This document shows positions 53,142-63,014 of a DNA stretch of 64,000 bases, one piece after another. Origin of the DNA: a virus. The number at the start of each line of letters is the position of its first letter. Position 1 is the first letter of the stretch. The translations under genes were made by a program, and so were the position numbers. Location of the stretch: positions 1 through 64,000 of IMG/VR virus record IMGVR_UViG_3300025652_000057; one strand, 5' to 3'. A model generated the notes under the pieces. It was not told the origin of the DNA, made no database searches, and worked only from the letters and a program-made list of their open reading frames with translations.

Positions 53142-53994
53142 AAACTGGGCGTTGCTCTCTAGTGCTAGGACCTATTATATATGGGTATACCGGAGTATTT
53201 AAGTTGCCAGGCGAGAACGTTAAGAAGTATGCATAAGTTCCTGTATCGTAATCAGGAGTCTTACAAAATCTTCCATTATATACATCTAGTGTGCCTAGAC
53301 TAGACACATATTCATAATCCTCTACAAATGACCCCGCTGGCAATTCAGCATATGTAAAGCCTCTTCCACCCTCTGCATTATACTTCGTTCTATATGAGCT
53401 TGTCATCTGAATAGCAGGATTTGAAACTGAGCCGACTTCAGTCGCACTCGTGTATCCATAGGGACCGTATATGGGATATCCGTCAAATGCAAATCCCAAT
53501 ATCTTTGAGTGTCCGTCAGGATGTCTCGTATTATCACCACCAAAAGCAGTTGCGCTAAGATATGTAGTAGACGCTATATACTGCGAATTATTCTGCATTC
53601 CATTCTTATAGAATGCTCCACTTCTATATCTATACTCTCCACCAGTTTCAGGTCTACCACCACAAGCATCAACTCGAAATTCAGTTGGATTGTCTACAGT
53701 GTTCCATGTGAAGTTACTGGGTGCCGCTGTAGAAGATACTGGTAAAGTGAGGCTACTAGATGCTGAGGTATATATCACTACTCCATTTGTAGTAATCCCC
53801 ACAGGACTAGTTAGTGATACAGCCTCGGGATCAACAGTGTTACTTCCTCCTCTATACTTAAACGAAAAGTCATTGACTTGATCCTGTATAGTCGAGCTAT
53901 CTGGAAATACTCTAGTGGTTCCGTTATTCAATAAAGGAACTCCTGCTTTCACAGGATATGGATCACCGTCACTTGTAATCTGTAATGTAGCCAT
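53140..53994 (-). CDS. YHYH-domain virion protein
   Basis: A 284-residue protein with a C-terminal YHYH-family domain: HSKILGFAFDGYPIYGPYGY, then LDVYNGRFCKTPDYDTGTYAYF. In the family the last segment usually reads Y-H-Y-F; here it is Y-A-Y-F, so the histidine is lost. The N-terminal half is Ser/Thr-rich. Proteins with this domain are known in marine phages and bacterial surface proteins, but its function is not established to my knowledge. It lies between two baseplate wedge genes, so it is likely a baseplate-associated decoration. Confidence 0.85.
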   Translation of the reverse strand: MATLQITSDGDPYPVKAGVPLLNNGTTRVFPDSSTIQDQVNDFSFKYRGGSNTVDPEAVSLTSPVGITTNGVVIYTSASSSLTLPVSSTAAPSNFTWNTVDNPTEFRVDACGGRPETGGEYRYRSGAFYKNGMQNNSQYIASTTYLSATAFGGDNTRHPDGHSKILGFAFDGYPIYGPYGYTSATEVGSVSNPAIQMTSSYRTKYNAEGGRGFTYAELPAGSFVEDYEYVSSLGTLDVYNGRFCKTPDYDTGTYAYFLTFSPGNLNTPVYPYIIGPSTREQRPV

Positions 53995-54040
53995 CTAGTT
54001 AATTCCCGTTAATATTGTCGATCTGCATTTTTAATCTCTG

Positions 54041-56923
54041 TTATATTTGAGCTACAGTAGTTGTTGCTACCATAATATTATTCCCGTCTTCGTCTACATA
54101 GAAATCTCCATCTGTAGTCAAAAGCTGACCTGATCGTATTTCATAAAATGTAAACTGAACACTTAGGTCACTATCTAAGTTATTATCACTATTTATCATA
54201 GGCGTACTGAACAGTTTCGTGCCCGCAACACCGACAGTGTCCTCAATCAACGGCTCATATTTTTTAGGATCTACGATTGAGGATATATCGTATGAATATT
54301 CTTGATAATAATTGTTGTCATGGAGTCGCTTGGTCTTGTCACTAAGAAATGATGTTTTTGTTTTCCATCTTCCTTCTGTCTTTCCTTGGCTCAGTGTTCG
54401 AATTGAAGCAGTCGCAACCGTCTTATTATAATATGCGCTGTCTTCGTCTATATTAACAATCTCAATAGATTCTTTATCATCATATCTATATCCAGTTTTG
54501 ATAATCGATATCTCATCTATCTGTCCCACTTCGTAAGATGCTACTCCACTGACAACAGCATTCGAGCCCATAGGCAAAGACGTTGGATCAGTTGACGCTG
54601 TAGCGATATTCTTATTAGTGTTTACTATTTTTACTGGAAGATTTTCGTCGAATCCGTGAAAGCTAAGGGGTCGAAAGTAGAATCCGTTATCGACCCTCTT
54701 AATATACTTAGCTTTCGCTGTATATGGAGATGTGCCACCTGTAGTGAGTGTGAAAGTAGTTGGAGAGTTAGTATATCCTGTACCTACAGTGCTTGCACCC
54801 AAAGCCTCTAGTCCAGATTCAGTGATGTTACCAGACTGGTTAATCTCTACGTCTTCTATTGTTCTATTCTGGGTGATTATATCACCAGCTTCTAAGAAGA
54901 AATCGACCGTATCGAAAGTCAGTATAATGTCTCTCTTACCGAACTTAGCAATGTTATCATGTATCACTAGAGACTTGACGTTATTCTCATAATCAGTACC
55001 GGTAGATAATATTTTCAAAGAGTCGATTGTGCCTATCTTTACTGTGATAGCGGCAAATGCGTCTCTGAATGCAGTATCATAGTTTTCGGCAGAAGGACCA
55101 GACATTCCATAATCTTCACCATTATCTCCAGTGCCGCTGTTGTTTTCATCGATAATCTCATCAACGAAGTCGCCGATCTGATCAATAACCAGAGTGACTG
55201 TCTCTACGTTAGATAATTCGCCAATCTCATATGAGGCTGACCCGTTGAAAGCGCCAAAGCTATCTACTGTCACTGAATAAGGAGAGTTTTCACTAAGCGG
55301 AGAGTCGCCTCTATGTCTATCAATAGTAAATCTTGGATTAGGCAAATTAGGTAGTGTCACTGTCGTGCCTGCCTGATTACCGCTACCAGGACTTATGAAT
55401 CCCGTGTTGCTGGGTAAGTAGTCTGGTGTGCTACTCACAACGAACTTCGGAAAGATATCGAACCTGGAATAAAGTGTAAACAGCCTATAAAGATATCTGC
55501 CCCATTCGGAGGCATCATATGCCGCTGGGTTCAATCCTACAAAGTCCGTCACTGGTGTTATCGCAGTTGAAGAATGTACTGTACTGTATGACGTTATAAC
55601 TTGAAAGTCGTCTGTCGTCACTGTACCAGTATTCATAAAGTCTGCAATGCTACCTGTACCATCTACTGCGTCAGTCTTTTTAAAGTTTCTAGTATAGTTA
55701 AAATACTCATTAGGTATATTGTAGCTGTTCGGCGTAATTAGATTCGCAAATGCCGCTGCGAGAAGATTGATATCATTGCCACCCTGTGGATAAGTCTTGC
55801 TATGAAACGCTTGAACTTCGCCTAATGTATTAGACTCTATAAACAAGAGGGGGTGAACATATTCGATTACTTTAGCAGATCCACTGACAGAGTACTGAGT
55901 TGCACCTGCGTCACTCGATCCTGTATAAGAGATACTGCTGCCTGAACAGACGATAACGTCACCCGGCAGAAAATCTACATAGTTGCTGTTTGTCGTTCCG
56001 TCAGCATTAGTAGGAGTATTTGATGAATCGATAATCATTACTTGATTACTGATTCCGACGTTGTTAGTTGCAGCCAATGAAGTAGGATCAACATAGCCGA
56101 ATCCACCATCTTCAATATCAAACTCAATCCTTCCGGTCTGAGTCTGAGAAGTCTTTGTAACTCTTCCCTCGCCATCAATACCAGTAAGACTAGATTTAAA
56201 CTTAACCGTATCGCCCACTCTCTGAGAAGGAAGTCTATTCAGTGGACTCACTGTTACCGAACTAATGGATCCAGATATTAGCTTACCAGCATTAAATACT
56301 GACTCGACACCGTTATTATCAACTGTCACGATAACGATAGAGTCATCAGACGAGAAGGTGCCTGCGATATTCGATAGATAAATGATAGGAGATAGTGAGC
56401 CCGAGAAGTTGACAAAGAGTACCTCATCAACAAAGGCTGTAGCAAGCGATATGTCGCCACGTATTCTATTCCCTTTCTTGATAGGATAATCATCTACAGT
56501 ATATACTGGCTTCATTTCTAGATATATGTCACCGCCCCAGATAGAGTCTGACGGCCGTAGAATAGCAGTACTAGGATAGAATATCTCAATTGATTCATCA
56601 AAGAAGAGTCTGAACATAAGCTCAAGAGACTGTTGAGTACCCTTCCTCTTGTACATATCTTGGATGTGCTTAATAATGAACCGTACATCAAGTGCTGTGT
56701 CAATAGGAAGATCAGCAAGATACTTCTTCTTATAGTAAACAAGAAACGTAGTGAGAGTCGTGTCAATGTCCTTTAACTTAGGAATATCACGATCATTCGT
56801 TGCATCATTATGCTGATAGTATGCCTTGACAAAATCTACAAGAAATTCGCCATTCTCCTTATAGAAGTCAGGAAACTGTTCTGCTATTCCCGAGTAGATA
56901 TCATCTCTTATAGTAACTGACAT
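54041..56923 (-). CDS. gp7: Baseplate wedge protein in the gp7 position
   Basis: A 960-residue protein. The N-terminus (MSVTIRDDIYSGIAEQFPDF, YYKKKYLADLPIDTALDVRF, YKRKGTQQSLELMFRLFF) is the conserved start of the large wedge-type proteins next to gp6 in marine T4-like phages. Length and order (gp25, gp6, this, gp8) match gp7 of T4 (1032), which forms the arm of the wedge; sequence similarity to T4 gp7 itself cannot be judged here. Long beta-rich regions with Asp/Gly/Ser repeats follow. It starts three bases behind gp6. Confidence 0.7.
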   Translation of the reverse strand: MSVTIRDDIYSGIAEQFPDFYKENGEFLVDFVKAYYQHNDATNDRDIPKLKDIDTTLTTFLVYYKKKYLADLPIDTALDVRFIIKHIQDMYKRKGTQQSLELMFRLFFDESIEIFYPSTAILRPSDSIWGGDIYLEMKPVYTVDDYPIKKGNRIRGDISLATAFVDEVLFVNFSGSLSPIIYLSNIAGTFSSDDSIVIVTVDNNGVESVFNAGKLISGSISSVTVSPLNRLPSQRVGDTVKFKSSLTGIDGEGRVTKTSQTQTGRIEFDIEDGGFGYVDPTSLAATNNVGISNQVMIIDSSNTPTNADGTTNSNYVDFLPGDVIVCSGSSISYTGSSDAGATQYSVSGSAKVIEYVHPLLFIESNTLGEVQAFHSKTYPQGGNDINLLAAAFANLITPNSYNIPNEYFNYTRNFKKTDAVDGTGSIADFMNTGTVTTDDFQVITSYSTVHSSTAITPVTDFVGLNPAAYDASEWGRYLYRLFTLYSRFDIFPKFVVSSTPDYLPSNTGFISPGSGNQAGTTVTLPNLPNPRFTIDRHRGDSPLSENSPYSVTVDSFGAFNGSASYEIGELSNVETVTLVIDQIGDFVDEIIDENNSGTGDNGEDYGMSGPSAENYDTAFRDAFAAITVKIGTIDSLKILSTGTDYENNVKSLVIHDNIAKFGKRDIILTFDTVDFFLEAGDIITQNRTIEDVEINQSGNITESGLEALGASTVGTGYTNSPTTFTLTTGGTSPYTAKAKYIKRVDNGFYFRPLSFHGFDENLPVKIVNTNKNIATASTDPTSLPMGSNAVVSGVASYEVGQIDEISIIKTGYRYDDKESIEIVNIDEDSAYYNKTVATASIRTLSQGKTEGRWKTKTSFLSDKTKRLHDNNYYQEYSYDISSIVDPKKYEPLIEDTVGVAGTKLFSTPMINSDNNLDSDLSVQFTFYEIRSGQLLTTDGDFYVDEDGNNIMVATTTVAQI

Positions 56924-56926
56924 ATA

Positions 56927-58687
56927 TTATGATTCCAATGGACTTACTGTTACCGTTACGTCTTCGCCACGAATAACTAATATTCTATCTTTAGGTGGTC
57001 GAATATCTTTATTCACGCTATTAGCTATGAACTTGATTGCCTTATTCTCGAAAGAACTTATATTTAGATTTGACAACTTGATAGCGCCTGTGCTATAATT
57101 GACAGTACCAACTGAAGACTTAAAGACACTTTCAACGTCAGTGTTAGCAGTCACAAGCATAATGTTACCGTTACCATCATCTTTCGCTGTAACAAGTGTT
57201 CCGTCTACAGTAAACTTAGTAGACTCTATAGCAGGCTTGAATGTAGAGAAGCCAGATATAGCATCAAACGGATATGGCTGTACTAGAGCAGACTCAAAAG
57301 AGAATGATGGGCTAGTAGCAAAGTTCAGAATTGGAACATATTCAATGATAGGCTTTGCTACGATATCAGTCGATACGATAGAGCCGTCAATAGCATCTAA
57401 GTATGCCGCTAGTCTTGATTGACGGAACGTCTTATTAAAGTCATTGAGATTAGTATTCTGATATGTTATAATACCAGCATTGACTTCGCTCTGTATCTGA
57501 GCAGGACTCTTGCTAGTTAGATTAGCATCATACACTACTTTAACAACAGAGCCAACATACATAAACTTAGCAACAACAAAGACAGGCTCAATAGTAAGAG
57601 GAGTCTTATCAGATAGATATGATCGGAAGTTGGCGATCTCGTAATCAGCCGCACCTTCACCACCACTAACATCAACTGAGATGATAACCTTTCCAAACTG
57701 AGGAGGTATTACTTCATCACCACCATATACACTAATCGCTTGAATGTTGGGAAATCTAGCACGAAGCAGAGTTTCATAGTCTCGTTTCGTTACTGCTCTC
57801 TCCTGCACTTGGAGAGCCTTAGGAGCGAACGTCCGAATAGACTCGATGTCTTCCGCCAGAGAGCCGCCAGAAGACAATGATGTTATCGTTACGTTGATCG
57901 AAGACGCACCGCCAAAGTTACCGATTGTAAGGGACCCGATTCCATTCGCACTAGGACCGTTAGTTACCCGATAGTTTGCTATAATAGAATCAGTGACCGT
58001 TGGCTCAAGACCAAACTTATTTCTACCAAATTGTACAGAGTACTTGCCATCATTCTCGGGCTGTAGATAGAACACTTTGTCATTTGATAAGACACCAAAG
58101 ATATCAGCTCGATATGTGTAGATTTCGCCATTCACGGTGAGTGTAAGACTTCGTGTGTCGATACCAGCATTAGACAGTACTGTATCAGTGGTAGACAATG
58201 TTTCATTAATCATACGACCTTCGTATAGATCAACATCTGTTACAGTGTATAGAGTATCATCGGCAGTAGACCGTACAGCATTATAGCTCTTGTCTGTGAG
58301 TAGATTGTATGTCTTGTTACCACATCTTCCTATAAACGCTTTGTTAGCGGGAATACTAAAATAGTTACTATCTAGACCAGGCGCTACAACTGTGATGGTT
58401 GCTTTAATAACAGACGATCTTCTACTTGTAGGAAGATAGTTAAGTTCCTTTGCATGACTCAATACGCTATTACGTTGTGTAGCACTATCAAGGAACATCT
58501 CTGAGATGGCCATGTTATAGTAGTAGTTATTGTAATATGTGTTATACGACAGCACATCTAACAGGACATTCATGTTAGAGCCTTCGTAATCAAAGTCTTT
58601 AAACTTGCTCTGATTCTTTAGAAACGTCTTGAGTGCTTCTTTAGTTTCAGCGAAGTCTAGATTTGTAATTGGTGACATATCGGCCAT
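56927..58687 (-). CDS. gp6: gp6 baseplate wedge protein (baseplate J family)
   Basis: The central wedge protein that forms the inner iris of the baseplate. The 586 residues (T4 660) begin with the conserved ITNLDFAETKEALKTFLKNQ, FDYEGSNMNVLLDVLSYNT and MFLDSATQRNSVLSHAKELNY, and contain the baseplate-J core AVTKRDYETLLRARFPNI. It is followed by the gp7-position protein and preceded by gp25 with a two-base gap. Confidence 0.96.
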   Translation of the reverse strand: MADMSPITNLDFAETKEALKTFLKNQSKFKDFDYEGSNMNVLLDVLSYNTYYNNYYYNMAISEMFLDSATQRNSVLSHAKELNYLPTSRRSSVIKATITVVAPGLDSNYFSIPANKAFIGRCGNKTYNLLTDKSYNAVRSTADDTLYTVTDVDLYEGRMINETLSTTDTVLSNAGIDTRSLTLTVNGEIYTYRADIFGVLSNDKVFYLQPENDGKYSVQFGRNKFGLEPTVTDSIIANYRVTNGPSANGIGSLTIGNFGGASSINVTITSLSSGGSLAEDIESIRTFAPKALQVQERAVTKRDYETLLRARFPNIQAISVYGGDEVIPPQFGKVIISVDVSGGEGAADYEIANFRSYLSDKTPLTIEPVFVVAKFMYVGSVVKVVYDANLTSKSPAQIQSEVNAGIITYQNTNLNDFNKTFRQSRLAAYLDAIDGSIVSTDIVAKPIIEYVPILNFATSPSFSFESALVQPYPFDAISGFSTFKPAIESTKFTVDGTLVTAKDDGNGNIMLVTANTDVESVFKSSVGTVNYSTGAIKLSNLNISSFENKAIKFIANSVNKDIRPPKDRILVIRGEDVTVTVSPLES

Positions 58688-58689
58688 TT

Positions 58690-59097
58690 CTATCTTACCC
58701 TATTAAGATCAATTGTAAGTGATGATGTATTGTTACTATTTATGACACTGAATACAATCTTCACTGAGAGTTCGTTTGTATCTAAGTTAGCTGATACTTC
58801 TACGTCTCGTAGATTACATCTTGGTTCGTAAGTCTTTATAGTAGATTTAATATTCTCTTTGAGTATGAGTATGCTACTAGGATCAATGTTCTCGAATAGC
58901 GATCCTCTTATATCACACCCTATGTTAGGTTGAAACAGTCGTTCACCACGATCAGTCATAACTAGATTAAAGATACTCTCTCGTACAGCATTCTCATTCA
59001 CTATACGAGATAGGTCTGTGCGGCCTGGTATCTGATCCAGATTCCTTGTGAAGTCCGAGAAGAACTCTTGTGATCTTGTACGTGGTGATAATAACAT
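58690..59097 (-). CDS. gp25: gp25 baseplate wedge protein
   Basis: A 135-residue wedge protein that clamps the wedge and starts the sheath; T4 gp25 is 132. Diagnostic segments are FSDFTRNLDQIPGRTDLSRI, NENAVRESIFNLVMTDRGE and RLFQPNIGCDIRGSLFE, plus the EPR motif (YEPRCNLRDVEV) typical of the gp25/GpW family. A late promoter lies 21 bases upstream and AAAGGG near the ATG acts as ribosome site. Confidence 0.97.
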   Translation of the reverse strand: MLLSPRTRSQEFFSDFTRNLDQIPGRTDLSRIVNENAVRESIFNLVMTDRGERLFQPNIGCDIRGSLFENIDPSSILILKENIKSTIKTYEPRCNLRDVEVSANLDTNELSVKIVFSVINSNNTSSLTIDLNRVR

Positions 59098-59117
59098 TTA
59101 TTTTACCCTTTATGGAG

Positions 59118-59125
59118 TATTTATA
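59118..59125 (-). promoter_or_regulatory. T4-type late promoter for the wedge operon
   Basis: Exact TATAAATA on the minus strand, 21 bases ahead of the gp25 ATG, in the gap behind the gene ending at 59145. Confidence 0.83.
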
Positions 59126-59144
59126 CGATGAGAATAGATAAGCA

Positions 59145-61289
59145 CTACCAACCTGGTCCTCTATCTCTATTAGTCAGAGTGCTGCCAGGCTGAAACGGTA
59201 CGATACCAGTTGGTGGCACAAACTTCTTCTTCGGTGCTACTTCGGGCTCTTCAGGTCTCAGCAAGCTAAACGGCACTTCAGTCTCTTCTACTTTACTCGT
59301 GATACTAGTATTGTCAACGATGTTTGGTATACCAGAACCATCATTAGTACTAGGCTCTTCTTTGAATGTAGACTTATCATAGAATCTAAACGATGCATCA
59401 GGCTCACGTCTCTTTCTATAACCATCTATACTATGAGTTCTCATCATAGCATTGTAGATAGGAGTTTCATTTGAAGCAAATCTTTCACTGGGAATCCATC
59501 GAACATTGTTCTCGTCAGCAACAGTACCATCTCTAGCACCAAGATGTAGACGAAGATATGATTTACCCACGGCAATACCAGAGAAGCCTACTCTACTAGC
59601 AGCTATGATAGTCTTCTCTCTTATATCTGCAGGCACAAATAACTCTACAGCGAATCCAGAGTACTTGTGATGATATGCAGACTGACCTTGTTGTCTGATC
59701 TTGCCGGCTGTTCTACTAGACGATCTGCTCGATGTTCTGGCTTGACCTTGCTTCAATACATACTTCTCGCCAGTGAGAGATGATAGACGTAGTAGTCTCA
59801 TCCATATAGAGCTATCAACACCCTTCCATTCTTCATCGCTTACTACTTTATCACTAAACGTAATCAATCCAGCTGGACCTACGCCATCTTCACTTCTCGT
59901 ATTAATATATTGAAGTTCGTCTTGACTAGGTACAGTAAGTGTGATATAATCTACGTTAGTAGGGATAGCAAGAGAACCAGTAGAGGGATCAATATATCCT
60001 AGCTCACCTGGTTGTCTATACTTGACTTCGTTTCTGAATGATGATACTTGACCACGAGCATTCTTGATACCAACTCGCACAACATATCTATTTGGGTTAT
60101 TATCAAGAGCAGCTTCATTGATCTTCTCGCTTGCAATCTCTTTCTTCTCTTCGGCAATGACCTTATCTACTCTTATAGCACCTGCATCAACAGCTTTCTT
60201 CTCTTCTACTTTATCCTGTGTGTCAAGCACCGCAGTCTCTTTATTAACTTCACTCACTATCTCATTAAGCTCATCAACTGGTCCTAATAGCATATCTTTT
60301 AGTATCTCGGTGAAGTTACATAGTTTGAACATAATAAGACCAACATTCTCTAGTGTAGGTCGTTCAAAGTTACTAACCATACCAGTGATGAATGCGCTTA
60401 CTTCATCTTTGATACGCTGTATATTCTCAGGCGAAAAGAACTCTACTATCTCAGTCTGAATCTTATCAATTATCTTACCAATCTTAGCACGAGCAGCCCC
60501 GATTATATTAGCCAGATTAGCGAGTGCGGCTTTGATAGCATCGTCGATCTTCTTGGTTATCTTCTTTACTAGTTCATCCACGGCCTCTAATAGCTTCTTC
60601 TTCATCTCTTCTAGAGTAATCTTCTGAGCTAAAGAGATGGCCAACTTAGTTATGTCGAGATCTGGAAATGTTAACCCGGCTAGATCAGCAATAGTGTTGT
60701 CAAGTAGAAGAAGTCCAGCTGATAGCAAGTCAAGTATCTTCTGATACTGTCCACATACACCTGCATTGATAGCAGACCCGAAATTGACATTAAGGAAGAA
60801 GTCAAGAGATTTTAGAAAATCAGTCAACGTTGACGATAGACCGTTAAGTACATTGAAGTTCTCAAGAGCAAAAAGAATATCGCTCATGTCAATATTGCTA
60901 TCTATTGCGAAGGCTGCTATCTCAGTGAATGTGATAGGTGATTGACTAAATCTGTCAAATAGTGTAGGATAGTCAGTTAATAGGATTGCGTTATTGTTAG
61001 CGCCGTTGTTGTTATTGTTAGTATTACCTGTAACAGTGTCAACGCCTGTGTCTGTGGCACCACCAGTACCATTGGCACCACCTGTACCACCTCCTGTACT
61101 AGAGCCAACAGCCTCATCTAGTATACCATTCAGTCTATTCGTGACATCAATAATCGTCGCTCGATCTACTCTGTCAAGAGGATCAGCTTGCGATGTTAAT
61201 GCTGATAAATCAATGATCTGCCCAGGCTTAGTAGTGAGATCAGAGAACTTACTAGTAATTGGCGTTGTGTTATTACATACTATCGACAT
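59145..61289 (-). CDS. Baseplate-hub-region protein with coiled coil and M15-like C-terminal domain
   Basis: A 714-residue protein. The N-terminal 60-110 region is Gly/Asn/Thr-rich, residues 200-380 are long amphipathic helices (KKLLEAVDELVKKITKKIDD), and the region about 540-640 has the layout of a peptidase M15A / D-Ala-D-Ala carboxypeptidase: YVLKQGQARTSSRSS, then SAYHHKYSGFAVELFVP, then GFSGIAVGKSYLRLHLGARD. The family motif S-x-H-x-x-G-x-A-x-D is changed (His one residue early, Asp replaced by Glu), so activity is uncertain. It lies between gp5 and gp25, where a tail-associated peptidoglycan enzyme or tape-measure-like hub protein would fit. No firm family name. Confidence 0.8.
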   Translation of the reverse strand: MSIVCNNTTPITSKFSDLTTKPGQIIDLSALTSQADPLDRVDRATIIDVTNRLNGILDEAVGSSTGGGTGGANGTGGATDTGVDTVTGNTNNNNNGANNNAILLTDYPTLFDRFSQSPITFTEIAAFAIDSNIDMSDILFALENFNVLNGLSSTLTDFLKSLDFFLNVNFGSAINAGVCGQYQKILDLLSAGLLLLDNTIADLAGLTFPDLDITKLAISLAQKITLEEMKKKLLEAVDELVKKITKKIDDAIKAALANLANIIGAARAKIGKIIDKIQTEIVEFFSPENIQRIKDEVSAFITGMVSNFERPTLENVGLIMFKLCNFTEILKDMLLGPVDELNEIVSEVNKETAVLDTQDKVEEKKAVDAGAIRVDKVIAEEKKEIASEKINEAALDNNPNRYVVRVGIKNARGQVSSFRNEVKYRQPGELGYIDPSTGSLAIPTNVDYITLTVPSQDELQYINTRSEDGVGPAGLITFSDKVVSDEEWKGVDSSIWMRLLRLSSLTGEKYVLKQGQARTSSRSSSRTAGKIRQQGQSAYHHKYSGFAVELFVPADIREKTIIAASRVGFSGIAVGKSYLRLHLGARDGTVADENNVRWIPSERFASNETPIYNAMMRTHSIDGYRKRREPDASFRFYDKSTFKEEPSTNDGSGIPNIVDNTSITSKVEETEVPFSLLRPEEPEVAPKKKFVPPTGIVPFQPGSTLTNRDRGPGW

Positions 61290-61306
61290 TTAGTTCACTC
61301 TTTTTG

Positions 61307-61334
61307 TTGACAATTGGCAGATTTGTGTTATAAT
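61307..61334 (+). promoter_or_regulatory. Exact sigma70 promoter on the plus strand, antisense to gp5
   Basis: TTGACA, 16 bases, TATAAT: all 12 positions match. It lies in the gap between gp5 and the preceding gene and points into gp5 from its 3' side. There is no convincing plus-strand gene, so it may drive an antisense or small RNA. Confidence 0.55.
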
Positions 61335-61357
61335 AGAAGTTGCATCTGTTGGTTCTG

Positions 61358-61365
61358 TATTTATT
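61358..61365 (-). promoter_or_regulatory. Variant late promoter behind gp5
   Basis: AATAAATA on the minus strand, overlapping the gp5 stop and 69 bases ahead of the ATG at 61289. One mismatch to the late consensus. Confidence 0.4.
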
Positions 61366-62926
61366 AATCATCGTCTGATCTCATGATGCTAGTAATACCA
61401 TGCCACCATCTCTTAGTGACAGCTGGCATCTCGGGCGTGACTACGTTTGTTATCTCTTGGGGCTTGACAACTTTCGCTATCTCTGCTAAACTTATATTAG
61501 GTACAGCTCCTGTTGCTTTCTGTATTAACTGTGGTGCTATAGATGCTGTGATAGATGTTGTTGCTAATGCGCCTGTTGCGGCTGCTGTACCATTACCGAT
61601 ATTAACTAGCGTTCCATCCATGCTCAATATGCCAGCAGTTCCTATTCCAAGCAGGCCTGTTGAGTGAATGTCAAGTGTTGCTGTAGATTTGATACCTATT
61701 GCAGCGACAGCACTAATGCCCATAATACCAGTTGAGTTGATGTTCATTGTAGCTAATGCGTCTAATCTCATAGATGTCTTACTACTGATGTCTATACCTA
61801 GATGTCCTACATCAGGAAAGGGTAACGTCTGCTTAGAGATAGCTGGTAACCCGGTGCTATGTATCTTCGTGTATGCTACACTATAGAGATTAGTCTTATA
61901 TGAGTCAACATGAAAGTCTCCTCCATCTCCTGCTATATTACCCGGCATTAAACACTTGAAGTACATGCCACCAAGTGTTGATAATGCTTTTAGATTCGTC
62001 TTAGCCACAAGATTGATATCATCAGCAGTCGCATACATCCCAACACCAGCACCAGAGATATTTACTTTCACCCCCGCATCTAGATTGATGTTACGAGCAG
62101 CCCGTACACTAAAGTCTGTACACTCGATATCTAATCGGCCATTCACACTGATCTTACCAGACTTCCCAACTTTCAGTGTATAGTCTTCGTCTATAGTACT
62201 ATGAGAAGAGCCTCTAACATAGGTTGACTCGATGCCCTGAGTTGTGTTATACTTGTCAGCAAATGCTTTAACAAAGATAGTACCATTCGCATCTATTTGA
62301 AAGACTGATCCTGAGCTATGAGAGATCAGAAAGTAATCACTATTCTCTCCATCTTCACCTGATCCTAGTACAATGAAGTTATCCCCATCCTTTGACTTCA
62401 CAACAGTGTTACTATAGTTGTTCTCTGGCATCATAATAGGTGGTTCGTCAAACGTCTCACCATCGGCTTGTGGTATCGCTGTGTTAGAGAATACTCGTTG
62501 TGCAAGAGTCTGACCCTGACTAGCTCCTTCACCCCCTTGATATCTGTGTAAGTCTGGCTTACCGAACTTGCTCACACTCTCTGGAGGTAACATACCATCT
62601 TCACCCTCTTGACCAGATCCACTAGGCATCTGCATATGCATACCTGGCAATCTACCCATTATCATAGGCTGCTGTGCTTCTCTTCCGTCTATAAAGAAAC
62701 CAAACACCCAATCACCAACAGAAGGTATGACTGGCGATACACCATAAGTACCATCTAATACAGTCGCCCATGGTAAGTGTGCAGTAGGAACACTATCAGC
62801 ATCGATTGCGCTTGATCTAGGAGGATGAATGCCAAATGCTCTCACTCTTACTCTACCACTATTAGTCTTATCATGTGCGTCTTCTACAACACCCACGAAA
62901 TGTAACATATTATTAAAGCCACTCAT
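61364..62926 (-). CDS. gp5: gp5 baseplate hub / central spike protein, lysozyme-less
   Basis: The central hub protein. The N-terminal OB-fold domain is clear (MLHFVGVVEDAHDKTNSGRV, VRVRAFGIHPPRSSA, VPTAHLPWATVLDGTYGVSP, SVGDWVFGFFIDGREAQQPM, IMGRLPG). The second half has alternating short strands (MRLDALATMNINSTGIMGIS; LDIHSTGLLGIGTAGIL) that form the trimeric beta-helical needle. There is no T4-lysozyme domain between them; the linker is Gly/Ser/Glu-rich. GGAGATAAG precedes the ATG. It is preceded by the hub protein at 63015. Confidence 0.95.
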   Translation of the reverse strand: MSGFNNMLHFVGVVEDAHDKTNSGRVRVRAFGIHPPRSSAIDADSVPTAHLPWATVLDGTYGVSPVIPSVGDWVFGFFIDGREAQQPMIMGRLPGMHMQMPSGSGQEGEDGMLPPESVSKFGKPDLHRYQGGEGASQGQTLAQRVFSNTAIPQADGETFDEPPIMMPENNYSNTVVKSKDGDNFIVLGSGEDGENSDYFLISHSSGSVFQIDANGTIFVKAFADKYNTTQGIESTYVRGSSHSTIDEDYTLKVGKSGKISVNGRLDIECTDFSVRAARNINLDAGVKVNISGAGVGMYATADDINLVAKTNLKALSTLGGMYFKCLMPGNIAGDGGDFHVDSYKTNLYSVAYTKIHSTGLPAISKQTLPFPDVGHLGIDISSKTSMRLDALATMNINSTGIMGISAVAAIGIKSTATLDIHSTGLLGIGTAGILSMDGTLVNIGNGTAAATGALATTSITASIAPQLIQKATGAVPNISLAEIAKVVKPQEITNVVTPEMPAVTKRWWHGITSIMRSDDD

Positions 62927-63014
62927 CTCTTATCTCCATAGGCATAGTAAGCTAGCCATGATATCGTTATAGTATGCAGTAGTAAGTAGTATACTTCATT
63001 AGTACTCAACTCAA

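Noticed and set aside
57444-57472. Plus-strand TTGAGA, 17 bases, TATAAT inside gp6
   Set aside because: Only 11 of 12 positions match; one or two such hits are expected by chance in a window this size, and no gene follows.
61383-61886. Plus-strand open frames after the promoter at 61307
   Set aside because: No ribosome site, hydrophobic low-complexity translation that mirrors the repeated gp5 needle on the other strand; most likely shadows.
61364-62926. Lysozyme domain in gp5
   Set aside because: No T4-lysozyme motifs between OB fold and needle; the linker is too short and low in complexity.
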